Source of the DNA: Cryobacterium breve
GTDB taxonomy: Bacteria > Actinomycetota > Actinomycetes > Actinomycetales > Microbacteriaceae
DNA length: 64,000 bases
Direction of reading: 5' to 3'
Assembly: GCF_004402375.1 (NCBI RefSeq)
Contig: NZ_SOGJ01000011.1
Coordinates: forward strand, 301,431 to 365,430
In this document: positions 1 to 8,394 of the stretch, in pieces
Layout of the letters: each line of letters begins with the position of its first letter
Numbering within the stretch: position 1 is the first letter of the stretch
Program-made: the position numbers and the translations under genes
The notes under the pieces: generated by a model
What the model was told of the DNA's origin: nothing
What the model saw: only the letters and a program-made list of their open reading frames with translations
Database searches by the model: none

Positions 1-2247
1 TGGGCTCTCAGGCAAACCGAAGACCGTCGCCTCAGCCGTGATGGCGCGAGTCTCACCAGTGGCCCACTCCTTGTCGGCCAGGTGCTGGCGCAATCCCTCA
101 CCCTCGATGTCCACGTTGGGAAGGATGCGGGAGAGCCAGCGTGGAAGCCACCAGGCGGCGTCGCCGGCGAGGGCCATGGCGGCCGGGACCAAAGTCATCC
201 GCACCAGGAAAGCGTCAAGGAAGACTCCGATGGCGAGCGCGAAGGCGATGCCCTTGATCGGCCCGGTGCCTTCGGGCACGAACGCGAAGAACACGAAGAA
301 CATGATCAACGCGGCGGCGGTCACGACCCGGGCAGCGTGAGAGAACCCGTGCACAACGGATTCCCGGGCCAGGCCGGTCTTCACGAACTCCTCCCGCATA
401 CCCGAGACGAGGAACACCTCATAGTCCATGGCGAGACCGAAGAGCACGGCCATCAGAAGGATGGGCAGGAAGCTGAGGATCGGTCCGGGGGTCTCCACCC
501 CGAGCAGGTCGGAGAACCAACCCCACTGGAAGATCGCCACGGTGGCGCCGATCGACGCGGCCACCGACAGCAGGAAGCCGAGGGCCGCCTTGATCGGCAC
601 GAAGATCGAGCGGAAAACCATGGTCAGCAGGATGATCGAGAGTCCGACCACGATCAGGGCGAACGGCACGAGCGCGTTGCTGAGGCGGTTGGAGATGTCG
701 ATCGACACCGCAGTCGCACCAGTGACGGTGATAGGGGTGCCCAGATCGTCATCAATCGACGGGGCGAGATCGCGGATGGCCTGTACGAGCGCCTTGGTCT
801 CGGGTGCGCTCGGTGCGCTCTTGGGCATGACCTGGATGATGGCGGTGTCAACGGTCGGGTTCGGGGTTCCCTGACCCACGAACGCTACGTCGGGCAGGGT
901 GCGCAGTTCCGCGCCGATGGTGTCGAGGTCCCCGAAGATATCCGTGGTCTGGGTGATGTCGACGACGACGATGAGCGGACCGTTATAGCCCGGGCCGAAG
1001 CCCTCTTCGAGCATGGTGAACGCCTCGCGCTGCGTCGAATCGGCCGGCTCGGACGCCCCGTCGGGGAGGTTCAAGTCAAGGCTGAGGGCCGGGATCGCCA
1101 GCGTTCCGAGCACGCCCACAACCAGAAGTACGGCCACGATCGGCGCCTTGAGCACAAGGTTCACCCAACGGTGGCCGAGCGTGGGGCGGCCGGTGTCGGG
1201 TCGGGTGGCGCGGCGGTGAGCGCGACTGCCGTCCTTGGGCGTGAGGCGCCCCTTGGCAAGGCCGAGCACGGCCGGAAGCAGCGTGACGGCCACGAAGATC
1301 GAGATCAGCACGGCGAAGGCCGCGCCGAGCCCCATCACACTCAGGAACGGGATCCCCACCACAAGCAGCCCGAGCAGGGCGATGATCACGGTGATCCCGG
1401 CGAAGACGACGGCGCTGCCGGCGGTGGCCACGGCCGAGGCCGCCGAGTCGTGCGGTTCGACCCCGTTGGCGAGCTGAGTTCGGTGCCGCGACAGGATGAA
1501 GAGCGCGTAGTCGATTCCGACGGCGAGCCCGAGCATCAGGGCGAGCATGGGCGCCGTGCTCGAGACGGGCACGAATGCGGAGATCACGGTGATGCCGCCG
1601 ATGGCGACGCCCACCCCGATCAGGGCCATCAGAAGCGGCATCCCGGCGGAGATCAGCGAGCCGAACGTGATCACGAGCACCACGCCGGCGAAGATCAGGC
1701 CGAGCACCTCGGAGATGGTGATGCCGAAAGTGTTCTCCTGGAACACCTGGCCGCCGAAGGCGACCTCGAGGCCGACGTCCTCGGCGATGTCCCGAGTACC
1801 GGTCACACTCGCCAGGGTTTCCTCGGTGACGTCGGTCGACAGGCCCGACAACTGCACCTGGCTAAAGGCACTCGCCGTGTCGTCCGAGACGGCACCCGAC
1901 GCGTATTCGTCGAATGGCGTCAGCACCGAATCCACGCCGGCAACATCCGCGAGCTCGGCCGCCATGTCGACGATGGCCGTGCGGTAGGGCTCGTCGTTGA
2001 CGGATGCCCCGTCCGGCGCCGAGTAGACGACCTGCACGGCGGCGCCCGCGGCCTGCGGGAAGACCTCCCCGAGCTTGTCGATGGACTCCTGTGATTCGGT
2101 ACCGGGGATCGCGTAGGACTCTTGGGTTTGGCCGCCAAGGGCGACCCCGACTCCGAGGATCCCGATCAGCAGCAGTGCCCAGATGCCGATCACCAGGCCT
2201 GCGCGCCGGTAGGCGAAGTGGCCGATTCGATAGAGGAGGGTTGCCAT
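1..2247 (-). CDS. MMPL/RND family transporter (3' end outside window)
   Basis: Membrane exporter of the MMPL/RND superfamily, which moves lipids or hydrophobic drugs using the proton gradient. At least 749 residues are present and the C-terminus runs off the left edge. The start ATG (2245-2247) begins MATLLYRIGHFAYRR followed by a first membrane helix. A large extracytoplasmic loop follows, then the family signature LGLAVGIDYALFIL (about residues 233-246) and, in the second repeat, GLAMDYEVFLVSGMREE; this two-repeat layout with paired GxxxDY motifs is typical of MMPL proteins. It lies 5 bp behind the tetR gene on the same strand, so the two are probably co-transcribed and repressor-controlled. 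The substrate cannot be read from sequence; drug or lipid export is a family-level inference. Confidence 0.93.
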   Translation of the reverse strand, partial: MATLLYRIGHFAYRRAGLVIGIWALLLIGILGVGVALGGQTQESYAIPGTESQESIDKLGEVFPQAAGAAVQVVYSAPDGASVNDEPYRTAIVDMAAELADVAGVDSVLTPFDEYASGAVSDDTASAFSQVQLSGLSTDVTEETLASVTGTRDIAEDVGLEVAFGGQVFQENTFGITISEVLGLIFAGVVLVITFGSLISAGMPLLMALIGVGVAIGGITVISAFVPVSSTAPMLALMLGLAVGIDYALFILSRHRTQLANGVEPHDSAASAVATAGSAVVFAGITVIIALLGLLVVGIPFLSVMGLGAAFAVLISIFVAVTLLPAVLGLAKGRLTPKDGSRAHRRATRPDTGRPTLGHRWVNLVLKAPIVAVLLVVGVLGTLAIPALSLDLNLPDGASEPADSTQREAFTMLEEGFGPGYNGPLIVVVDITQTTDIFGDLDTIGAELRTLPDVAFVGQGTPNPTVDTAIIQVMPKSAPSAPETKALVQAIRDLAPSIDDDLGTPITVTGATAVSIDISNRLSNALVPFALIVVGLSIILLTMVFRSIFVPIKAALGFLLSVAASIGATVAIFQWGWFSDLLGVETPGPILSFLPILLMAVLFGLAMDYEVFLVSGMREEFVKTGLARESVVHGFSHAARVVTAAALIMFFVFFAFVPEGTGPIKGIAFALAIGVFLDAFLVRMTLVPAAMALAGDAAWWLPRWLSRILPNVDIEGEGLRQHLADKEWATGETRAITAEATVFGLPESP

Positions 2248-2252
2248 GGGTG

Positions 2253-2870
2253 CTACTTCCGGGACGGGGTGGTGCGAACGGTGACGGGGGCAAGCAGTTC
2301 GGTGACGACGGCCAGCAGAGCCGGACGAATCTCGTCGACCGGGGCGATCTCTTCGCCGAGAAATGTCATTCCCGCGACGAGAGTGTAGGCGGCACCGCCG
2401 AGGGCAATACCGAAACGGATGCGGTCCTCCGTGCTGGCCTCACCGTGGCAGAGAGTGTCGGACAGCCGCACGATCAGTACGCCCGCCCGGTCGATCACAG
2501 GAATGCCGCGCAGCGACTGGGATTGGTTGATGAAGGTGTGCAGCTCGAGTCGAAACTCGAGGATGAAGTCAATGAAGTCGTTCACAAACCGTCGCCGGCT
2601 CTCGACGGTCTCAGCTGTGGCGAGGAACCGTTCGAGAATGGCTTCCAACCGGTCGATGGCCGGGGTGAGCACCTCCTCGAGCAGAGCCTCCTTGGAGGCG
2701 AAGTGGTAGAGCACGCTCGACTTCGAGTAGCCGGCTGCGTCGGCGATCTGCTGCAACGACGTGCCCGCGAAGCCGACGGAGGCGAATTGATCCAACGCTG
2801 TCGCCCGCAGTTCGCCACTGGCACTCGGTCGGGCGGTCGCTGGCGTGGGAACGGATGCATCTGAGGTCAC
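2253..2870 (-). CDS. TetR/AcrR family transcriptional regulator
   Basis: A 205-residue one-component repressor. Residues about 18-65 form the TetR helix-turn-helix (LRATALDQFASVGFAGTSLQ, then GYSKSSVLYHFASKEALL). The rest is a helical ligand-binding domain with no recognisable specificity. The GTG at 2868-2870 is chosen because it leaves a plausible disordered N-terminus before the HTH. The gene sits immediately upstream of the MMPL exporter, and two 16-bp operator-like palindromes lie 14-48 bp upstream of its start. This suggests autoregulation and repression of the exporter, relieved by an unknown ligand. Confidence 0.9.
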   Translation of the reverse strand: MTSDASVPTPATARPSASGELRATALDQFASVGFAGTSLQQIADAAGYSKSSVLYHFASKEALLEEVLTPAIDRLEAILERFLATAETVESRRRFVNDFIDFILEFRLELHTFINQSQSLRGIPVIDRAGVLIVRLSDTLCHGEASTEDRIRFGIALGGAAYTLVAGMTFLGEEIAPVDEIRPALLAVVTELLAPVTVRTTPSRK

Positions 2871-2883
2871 CCGGCTACGCTAG

Positions 2884-2918
2884 CTGACCGATCGGTCAGA
2901 TCCTGTCCGATCGGTCAG
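2884..2918. promoter_or_regulatory. Tandem TetR operator palindromes
   Basis: A perfect 16-bp palindrome CTGACCGATCGGTCAG lies at 2884-2899. A near-identical copy, CTGTCCGATCGGTCAG with one mismatch, lies at 2903-2918, so the centres are 19 bp apart, nearly two helical turns. The position just before the tetR start and the symmetry are what is expected for cooperative binding of two TetR dimers. Regulation of the adjacent tetR-MMPL unit is inferred; the rightward gene at 2978 could be affected too. Confidence 0.75.
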
Positions 2919-2977
2919 ATTGTCGGGAAACACGCAGCCGGGGGTTATCCGGGTTAACGTGAGTACTGGAGGTCTAC

Positions 2978-3166
2978 ATGCGAAAGTTCGTTTTCAGCAG
3001 TGCAATGATCGGCGTACTCGCCGGTGGATGGAACATCCTGCGCGCCACCCGTACCGGTCCACGCGACTGGCGTCTGGCGTTGATGTGGATCGGCTGGCTG
3101 CTCAGCAGCGCCGTGGCCATCGGCACGGTCATCCAGGATGCCGACGACCGCCAGATCGAGACCTAA
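2978..3166 (+). CDS. Small membrane protein of unknown function
   Basis: A 62-residue protein, not recognised as a named family. It has a hydrophobic stretch near the N-terminus (FVFSSAMIGVLAGG) and a clearer transmembrane segment at about residues 34-53 (LMWIGWLLSSAVAIGTVI), with a charged tail. The start is supported by a strong Shine-Dalgarno GGAGG at 2965-2969, 8 nt before the ATG. It is divergent from the tetR-MMPL pair and shares its upstream region. Coding looks real from the ribosome site and hydrophobic pattern; function is unknown. Confidence 0.65.
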   Translation: MRKFVFSSAMIGVLAGGWNILRATRTGPRDWRLALMWIGWLLSSAVAIGTVIQDADDRQIET

Positions 3167-3258
3167 CTCGCCCCGCGCCCGGCGTGTCAGCGGGGCTCGG
3201 CACCCGGGCAGCGGCACACTGAGAAGACTACGGGCATGATCGCCGAAAGGGGCTCCCT

Positions 3259-3696
3259 ATGTTTGGTCGTCGACGTCGCGTCGCACCGGTTGCACCGGTC
3301 AGTCCCCCGCCCGTTCCTGAGCTCAGCGATGCCCAGGTTTTCGAACTCCTGCACTCTCAGATCTCCCGTCTGGTCGGCCCGCAGGGTCAGTGGACCCTGG
3401 TCCCCCGGAGTGCCGACGACACCGACGTGATCTTCCACGGTCTGAAGGCTCACCAAATCTCGTCCTCCCTCGCGAACGTGCTACGCGCAGCGACCGCCGT
3501 GCTGCGCGGCGAGGTCACCGCCGAACCCACGGCCCTGCCCTTCACCCCGGCCCCTATCTCCGTGTGGGCCGAACCCGAGCGATCCTTTCTACCTACTTCC
3601 GTGCCTGCATCCGTTCCGACGACATCGGTGACGCTACCGCGCTTCTCCTCCGCAGAGTCTCTCGAGTCAAAGGTTCACGCCCGGCTCGTTGCCTGA
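3259..3696 (+). CDS. Hypothetical protein with Pro-rich N-terminus
   Basis: A 145-residue protein that I do not recognise. It starts with a basic stretch (MFGRRRRVAPVAPV) and a proline-rich linker, followed by a compact alpha/beta-looking region (about residues 22-90, SDAQVFELLHSQISRLVG and QWTLVPRSADDTDVIF). The C-terminus is low-complexity and Pro/Ser/Thr-rich. A purine-rich AAAGGGG tract lies about 7 nt before the ATG. No signal peptide or membrane segment is seen. Codon use has the high third-position GC of its neighbours, which supports coding. It is probably monocistronic. Confidence 0.6.
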   Translation: MFGRRRRVAPVAPVSPPPVPELSDAQVFELLHSQISRLVGPQGQWTLVPRSADDTDVIFHGLKAHQISSSLANVLRAATAVLRGEVTAEPTALPFTPAPISVWAEPERSFLPTSVPASVPTTSVTLPRFSSAESLESKVHARLVA

Positions 3697-4247
3697 CCTG
3701 CCTCAGCGCTCAGTCTCCCGACGCATGTGTTGGATCGCGGCGATCGCTCTAGCTTGCGCCGAGCTCCGGAGGATGCCCCGCGACGCGTCCGAATACAGTC
3801 AGCACGGGCAGCAACCTTCCCTGCGGCCTGGCCTCCGGATTTCAGGGTTGTCCGCCTGCTGGGCAGTGCGATCTCGCGGCCCAGGTTATGGATCGCGGCG
3901 GATGTTCTCTCCTGCGCCTGCTTCCCGAAGGTGCGCCGCGACCCGCAGATGGGTTGCACGAGCGGCACGGCAACTGCAAAGTGCTTCCAGGCGCTCAGCG
4001 CCGAGAGCCGGTTCGCGACCCTGTTTCGCCTCGGCAGCGTGAAACGGCCCGAGACTCGCGCGGCGAAGATGGCGACCCACGTCTACGTGCTCGAGCGCGG
4101 AGACAGCCTCCACCCCGAAACCCCCGGCAACGGCCATCCCCACCATCTCCGGGACCGTGGTCGGGGATGGGCATCTATAGAGTTCCGTCGAATTCTTTGT
4201 AGGTCTCCTCCGAGATCGGGTTGCCGCGGAATTCTAGATTGAAGAAC
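3697..4247. other. Gene-poor stretch with a possible DUF222 remnant
   Basis: About 550 bp between the hypothetical gene and bioY. Open frames exist on both strands but none looks like a protein I recognise, and their residue composition (Arg/Cys/Ser-rich) is typical of spurious high-GC frames. One 17-nt stretch (3857-3873, TGCTGGGCAGTGCGATC) is identical to the sequence coding the IALPS motif at the C-terminal end of the damaged DUF222/HNH gene (16531-16547), in the same relative orientation. This suggests a decayed fragment of such a gene. The bioY promoter presumably lies at the right end. Confidence 0.35.
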
Positions 4248-4892
4248 ATGACTGCCAGCACCCGCCTTGCCCGCACCCCGGCACCCCGCACCCTGAGCGT
4301 TCGCGATTTAGCGCAGATCGCCATCTTCGCCGCCCTGATCGCCGCGCTCGGTCTCCCCGGCGCCCTGAGCATCGGGGCGGTGGCCGTGCCGATCACCTTC
4401 CAGACCCTCGGCGTCATGCTGGCCGGAGCCGTTCTCGGGGCGCGCAAGGGTTTCTTCGCCGTTCTCCTCCTGCTCTCCCTCGTCGCGGCGGGCCTGCCGC
4501 TGCTCTCCGGTGGGCGCGGCGGCATCGTGTGGTTCACCACCTCACCCTCGGCCGGCTACCTTTACGGCTGGCTGCTGGGCGTCCTGGTCATCGGATACCT
4601 GACCAGCCTCCTTCTCCCGCGCTACCGGCTCTGGGCGGCGCTGGGCGCCACCGCCCTCGGCGGCATCGTCGTGGTCTATCTGGTCGGCGTGCCCGTCACC
4701 GCGATCAACCTGGGCCTGCCGATCTGGGTCGCACTCGTCGACTCCGCAAAGTTCCTGCCCGGCGACTTGGTCAAGGTGGTCGTGACCGTGCTGGTAGCCC
4801 GCCAGGTGCACAAGGCCTACCCGGGGCTGATCCCCAGTCGCCGTCGCGCCGAAGGCACCGCCACCACCGGAGCAGTCACCACCGCGTCATGA
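4248..4892 (+). CDS. bioY: Biotin ECF transporter substrate-binding protein BioY
   Basis: S-component of the energy-coupling-factor biotin transporter, an integral membrane protein that binds biotin. The 214-residue product shows the family pattern: a first helix after the N-terminal segment (IAIFAALIAALGLPGAL), then PITFQTLGVMLAGAVLGARKG, GLPLLSGGRGG and SAGYLYGW. I start at the ATG at 4248 (MTASTRLARTPAPR) rather than the in-frame ATG at 4221, because only the later one follows a weak GAAG and a TAGATT box at about 4234, compatible with a leaderless or short-leader message. Its stop overlaps the bioM start (ATGA). With bioM and bioN it forms the complete BioMNY importer, implying uptake of exogenous biotin. 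Confidence 0.95.
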   Translation: MTASTRLARTPAPRTLSVRDLAQIAIFAALIAALGLPGALSIGAVAVPITFQTLGVMLAGAVLGARKGFFAVLLLLSLVAAGLPLLSGGRGGIVWFTTSPSAGYLYGWLLGVLVIGYLTSLLLPRYRLWAALGATALGGIVVVYLVGVPVTAINLGLPIWVALVDSAKFLPGDLVKVVVTVLVARQVHKAYPGLIPSRRRAEGTATTGAVTTAS

Positions 4893-5569
4893 GCACGATC
4901 GACTTCGACGACGTCTCTCATGCTTTCGGCGAACGGATGGTGCTGCGGGGCATCCGTCTGCACCTCACCGAACAGCGCATTGGCATCGTCGGGGCGAATG
5001 GCTCCGGCAAGTCCACGCTGGTGCGCCTGATCAACGGTCTGATCAAGCCAGACAGGGGCACTGTGACGGTCGACGGCCTCGACGTGGCTCGGAACGCCAA
5101 GGCGGTGCGTCGGCAAGTCGGCTTCATCTTCACCAACCCGGACAATCAGATCGTGATGCCCACCGTCGCCGAAGACGTGGCCTTCACCCTGCGACGGCGC
5201 GGGCTGACCCCGATCCAGATCGCGACCCGCACGCAGGCCGCGCTCGAGCGTTTCGGGCTCGATCAGCACGCCGACCACCCGGCCCACCGACTGTCGGGCG
5301 GTCAGAAACAGCTGCTCGCCCTCGCAGCCGTGCTCGTGGCGGAACCCGCGATCGTGGTCGCCGACGAACCAACCACTCTGCTCGACGCCCGCAATTCCAG
5401 GCGCATCACGGAGCTCCTGCTCGGCCTGAGCCAGCAGGTCGTCGTGGTGACCCACCAGCTCGACCTACTCGCGGACTTCGACCGAGTGATCGTGATCGAA
5501 GACGGCCAAGTGGTTGCCGACGATTCCCCGGCTGCCGCGCTCAGCGCCTACCGGGGGCTTCTGGCATGA
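4889..5569 (+). CDS. bioM: Biotin ECF transporter ATPase BioM
   Basis: Energizing ATPase of the BioMNY transporter, 226 residues, typical for ECF A-components. The Walker A motif is GANGSGKST (about residue 35), the signature LSGGQKQL, and Walker B IVVADEPTTLLD followed by the H-loop VVVTHQLD. The ATG at 4889 overlaps the bioY stop by 4 nt, showing translational coupling. The frame could extend upstream to 4529, but that extension overlaps bioY entirely and is rejected. It works at the inner face of the membrane with BioN to drive BioY. Confidence 0.94.
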   Translation: MSTIDFDDVSHAFGERMVLRGIRLHLTEQRIGIVGANGSGKSTLVRLINGLIKPDRGTVTVDGLDVARNAKAVRRQVGFIFTNPDNQIVMPTVAEDVAFTLRRRGLTPIQIATRTQAALERFGLDQHADHPAHRLSGGQKQLLALAAVLVAEPAIVVADEPTTLLDARNSRRITELLLGLSQQVVVVTHQLDLLADFDRVIVIEDGQVVADDSPAAALSAYRGLLA

Positions 5570-5579
5570 GCGGGTCGGT

Positions 5580-6173
5580 ATGATCGGGCTCTACTCCCCC
5601 GGCCATTCTCTGGTGCACCGTGCACCGATGCTGCTCAAGCTCGTGCTGCTCTCCTTCGCCGTGCTCGGAGTCGGGCTGCTGGGCGAGCTGTGGCAGCTGA
5701 GCCTGTGCCTGTTCGCCGTCGCGGCCCTGTTCCTGGTGGCACGCATTCCCCTCGGCGCGGCCTGGAAGCAGATCGGACCGATCCTCTGGATCCTGGTCGT
5801 CGCCGTGCCGCTCCAGGCCCTGTTCGCCGGCTGGGCCACGGCCGGCCTTATGGCGGGCCGGCTTCTGATCGCCGTGGCACTGGCAGCCCTGTTCACGCTG
5901 ACCACGACGGTCACAGCCGTGCTCGAGGGATCCCAGAAGCTGCTCCGACCGCTACGGCGCTGGGTTGACGCCGACCGTGTGGGCCTGCTCCTCGCCCTCA
6001 CCCTGCGGTGCATCCCGCTCGTCGCCGAAATCGTCACCGAGGTGATCGAGGCGCGCCGGGCGCGTGGCACCCAGGGCTCCCTGCTCGCCCTCGCGGTTCC
6101 GGTGGTCGTGCGCTCCCTGTATGCGGCGGATGCGATCGGCGAGGCACTGGCCGCCCGCGGCCTCGACGACTGA
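5580..6173 (+). CDS. bioN: Biotin ECF transporter transmembrane protein BioN
   Basis: T-component (CbiQ/EcfT family) of the biotin ECF transporter, 197 residues with about five membrane helices (for example LLKLVLLSFAVLGVGLLG and LIAVALAALFTLTTTV). The coupling-helix region carries the family's basic Ala-Arg-Gly motif (EARRARGTQGS at about residue 158). The ATG at 5580 is chosen 10 nt after the bioM stop, with GAGCGGG upstream; the in-frame ATG at 5514 would overlap bioM by 56 nt and add a non-conserved leader. Last gene of the bioYMN operon. Confidence 0.92.
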   Translation: MIGLYSPGHSLVHRAPMLLKLVLLSFAVLGVGLLGELWQLSLCLFAVAALFLVARIPLGAAWKQIGPILWILVVAVPLQALFAGWATAGLMAGRLLIAVALAALFTLTTTVTAVLEGSQKLLRPLRRWVDADRVGLLLALTLRCIPLVAEIVTEVIEARRARGTQGSLLALAVPVVVRSLYAADAIGEALAARGLDD

Positions 6174-6248
6174 GACTCCCCACGGGCTAGGTTGGTGAGA
6201 GGCGGCAGGTACGGCCGCATCGACCACGAATGTGATGAGCGAAGTGCG

Positions 6249-7055
6249 ATGACTGTCAACCCGAGTCCCAACCCGGCCACGCTGACTCCGGCGCGACGGG
6301 CCGGGCGATTGCGACGCATCATCCGCGCCGGAGGCTGGTGCAGCCTGACTGCGTTCGCGCTCGTCGTGATCGTTTTCCTGGCTTGGGCCAACACGGTGCG
6401 TCTGGCCGACCGGGCGGCCGCCGACCAGGTTTTAGCCAACCCGAACGTGAGCGTCACCGACACTGCGACGGCGGTCATCCTCGCTCCCGTCGACGGCGCC
6501 CGCGACGCTGCCGGCACCGGTCTGGTCTTCATTCCCGGCGCCCGCGTCGACCCCTACGCCTACCTCTACAAGCTGAGCGGAACGGTCGAACGCACCGGGG
6601 CCACGGTCGTCATCGCCAAACCGGTGCTCAACCTCGCCATCCTTGACCAGCGGCCGCTGTCCACCTTCACCTCCACCGCGCCCGAGGTATCCACCTGGTT
6701 CGTGGGTGGCCATTCCGTTGGCGGCGTGCGCGCCTGAATGCTGGCCGACGACGCTGAGGTGGCCGGGCTGGTGCTGTTCGGCAGCTACTGCGCGGCCACA
6801 CCAGGGCGCTCCGACCTGAGAGTGCTCAGCCTCAGTGGCGGCGTCGACGGGCTGAGCACGCCGGAGAAGATCGCAGAGACCGCGGCCCTACTTCCGGATG
6901 ACACCCATTTCGTCGAACTCATGGGCGCCAACCACGCCCGGTTCGGCGATTACGGGGTGGAGAACGGCGACGGCGTGGCCACCACGTCAACGGATGTCGT
7001 GGCCGCCGAAATCACGCGCGAACTCACTGCGTTCCTCACGAAGCACACCTCGTAG
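6249..7055 (+). pseudogene. Alpha/beta-hydrolase family gene interrupted by in-frame TGA
   Basis: Two consecutive parts in one frame, 6249-6737 and 6738-7055, together make a normal-length hydrolase of about 268 residues. It has an N-terminal membrane anchor (SLTAFALVVIVFLAW), a PGARVDPYAY segment, the nucleophile elbow GGHSVGG with its Ser, and the C-terminal Asp/His region ending GANHARFGDYG. A TGA at 6735-6737 falls only four codons after the elbow motif (GGHSVGGVRA-stop-MLADD), and sequence on both sides continues the same fold. The start ATG 6249 is preferred to 6192 because MTVNPSP precedes a normal basic N-region. Simplest reading: a nonsense mutation or a sequencing error. A recoded TGA is possible but unsupported. 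Confidence 0.75.
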
Positions 7056-7121
7056 TCGACAGCCTCGCCCGGCCTGCGGTGGCGCGGCACACTGAACCGG
7101 TCAACACCTGGAACCCGATCA

Positions 7122-7286
7122 GTGGAAGACGGCTCGGGCATTCTGGCCGACTTCGATTCAAACTTCGACACCACGGCGTTCTCCAGCGCCACAGAGTCCA
7201 TCGCCGAGACCGTCGCCGTCGAATTCGGCGAGGTCACGAGGGCCACGGCCCGGGCCGGCTTGATCGCATCCGCTCTGTGTCGGTGA
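7122..7286 (+). CDS. Possible small ORF (54 aa) of unknown function
   Basis: A GTG-initiated frame encoding 54 residues with a composition like a real protein: acidic start (EDGSGILADFDSNFD) followed by a helix-forming stretch (SIAETVAVEFGEVTRATARAGL) and no excess of Arg or Cys. No Shine-Dalgarno site is obvious. It is in the same frame as the broken hydrolase upstream but separated from it by a stop. It may be a small gene or the remnant of a larger one. The rest of the 7056-7353 interval shows nothing recognisable. Confidence 0.25.
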   Translation: MEDGSGILADFDSNFDTTAFSSATESIAETVAVEFGEVTRATARAGLIASALCR

Positions 7287-7353
7287 ATGCTTCGGAGGCG
7301 GCTACGGTGACGGTGGATGTCCCGGTGAATGTCACTCCCACCGTCGAGACGCA

Positions 7354-7386
7354 GCAAAGCCCAGGTCAAGGTGACCTGGGCTTTGC
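7354..7386 (-). terminator. Intrinsic-type terminator hairpin behind proX
   Basis: A perfect 14-bp stem, GCAAAGCCCAGGTC with GACCTGGGCTTTGC, and a 5-nt loop, 28 nt beyond the proX stop. The stem base contains AAAG/CTTT, giving a short U-run in either direction, so it may also stop rightward transcription. Symmetry this long is unlikely by chance. Confidence 0.8.
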
Positions 7387-7413
7387 GTGCTGCTGTTCGT
7401 GCGGCGTGCGGTG

Positions 7414-8310
7414 TTACCTGCTGGTCAGCGAGTCCACATACTCCTGGTTCTCGGAGATCCACTTTGCCACGATCGGCTCGTAGTCCTGACCGTCGTAGTC
7501 GACGAACATGGCCTTCTCGAGCGTGTACAACTTGTCGAGGTCCATTTCGAAGCCCTTGATCCACTCGGTGGCCTGCGGGAAGTCCTCGGCAAAGTCAGCC
7601 TTCGCGTAGCTATGCAGCGCCTCGGTGTTGTCGAGGGTGCCCTCGGGGTCTTCGAGGGTTTTGATCGGCAGCGACCCGTACGCCCAGTGCGGCTCCCACA
7701 GGGTAACGACGATGTTCTCGCCGGCCTTTGTGGCGGCGGTCAGCTCGGTGAGCATGGCGGCGGTCGAGGAGGTCAGGTACTCCATGTCCTTGAGGCCGTA
7801 GGTGGGGATGACACGGTCGGTGGTGGCCAGCGTCAATCCGGCGCCGGGCTCAATGCCCACGATGGTGTTGTTGAACTTGTCCGCGTTGGCGGCGAGGTCG
7901 GCGAGGGAGTCGATCGGGGCATCCTCGTTGACCGCGATGGTCAGACGGGATTCCTCGTTCCACGCACCGAGGTCGACGATGTCATCGCCATACTCCTTCA
8001 CGTAGGCGGCGTGGGTTTCCGGCATCCAGACATCCATGTTGAGGTCGTAGTCGCCGCTGGAGAGGCCCGAGTAGACGGGGGCGACGTCGGCGTATTCCAG
8101 CTCGGCGTTGTAGCCCTTCTCATCGAGGATGGCCTTCCACAGTTCGGAGACCGCGACGCCCTCGTCCCAGCCGTTGAACACGGCGATGGTGATGTCCTTC
8201 TGGTCCTTGTTTCCGTCGCCGACGACGGCGGCCTCGGCGGAAGCGCAGCCACTGAGAGCGAGAAGTCCGACGGCTCCGAGGGCGACGAGGGACAGTGATC
8301 GGTTCTTCAT
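7414..8310 (-). CDS. proX: Glycine betaine/proline ABC transporter substrate-binding lipoprotein
   Basis: Extracellular binding protein of the OpuAC/ProX family, 298 residues. It has a lipoprotein signal with lipobox LSGC (Cys22), then the binding-protein core: ITIAVFNGWDEGVAVSELWK, a DYDLNMDVWMPETH segment and LWEPHWAYGS, which carry the Trp residues that form the aromatic cage for quaternary amines. It is the last gene of proV-proW-proX, 84 bp downstream of proW. It is expected to deliver betaine-type osmoprotectants to ProW. Exact ligand preference (betaine, proline betaine, carnitine) cannot be read from sequence. Confidence 0.93.
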   Translation of the reverse strand: MKNRSLSLVALGAVGLLALSGCASAEAAVVGDGNKDQKDITIAVFNGWDEGVAVSELWKAILDEKGYNAELEYADVAPVYSGLSSGDYDLNMDVWMPETHAAYVKEYGDDIVDLGAWNEESRLTIAVNEDAPIDSLADLAANADKFNNTIVGIEPGAGLTLATTDRVIPTYGLKDMEYLTSSTAAMLTELTAATKAGENIVVTLWEPHWAYGSLPIKTLEDPEGTLDNTEALHSYAKADFAEDFPQATEWIKGFEMDLDKLYTLEKAMFVDYDGQDYEPIVAKWISENQEYVDSLTSR

Positions 8311-8394
8311 GTTGTTCCTTTCGTGTCACCCTCGCGGGCGACCGGGATGTAGCAGAGAATCAGGTGAATCGGCAGGTCAATGCAGGTGCCTGGC

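Noticed and set aside
82..2094. A 670-residue open frame on the plus strand opposite the MMPL gene
   Set aside because: It is rich in His, Arg, Glu and Gly, aligned codon-to-codon with the real minus-strand gene, and resembles no protein; it is a high-GC codon shadow.
3727..4242. 171-residue plus-strand frame before bioY
   Set aside because: No ribosome site, no recognisable domain, Arg/Cys/Ser-rich; treated as non-coding with a possible gene remnant on the other strand.
4200..4247. Riboswitch or BioQ-type site upstream of bioY
   Set aside because: I could not find a conserved structured leader or a convincing palindrome in the short region before bioY.
6735..6760. Selenocysteine insertion at the TGA in the hydrolase gene
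   Set aside because: Only a short GC-rich stem can be drawn and the surrounding family is not known to use selenocysteine; nonsense or sequencing error is simpler.
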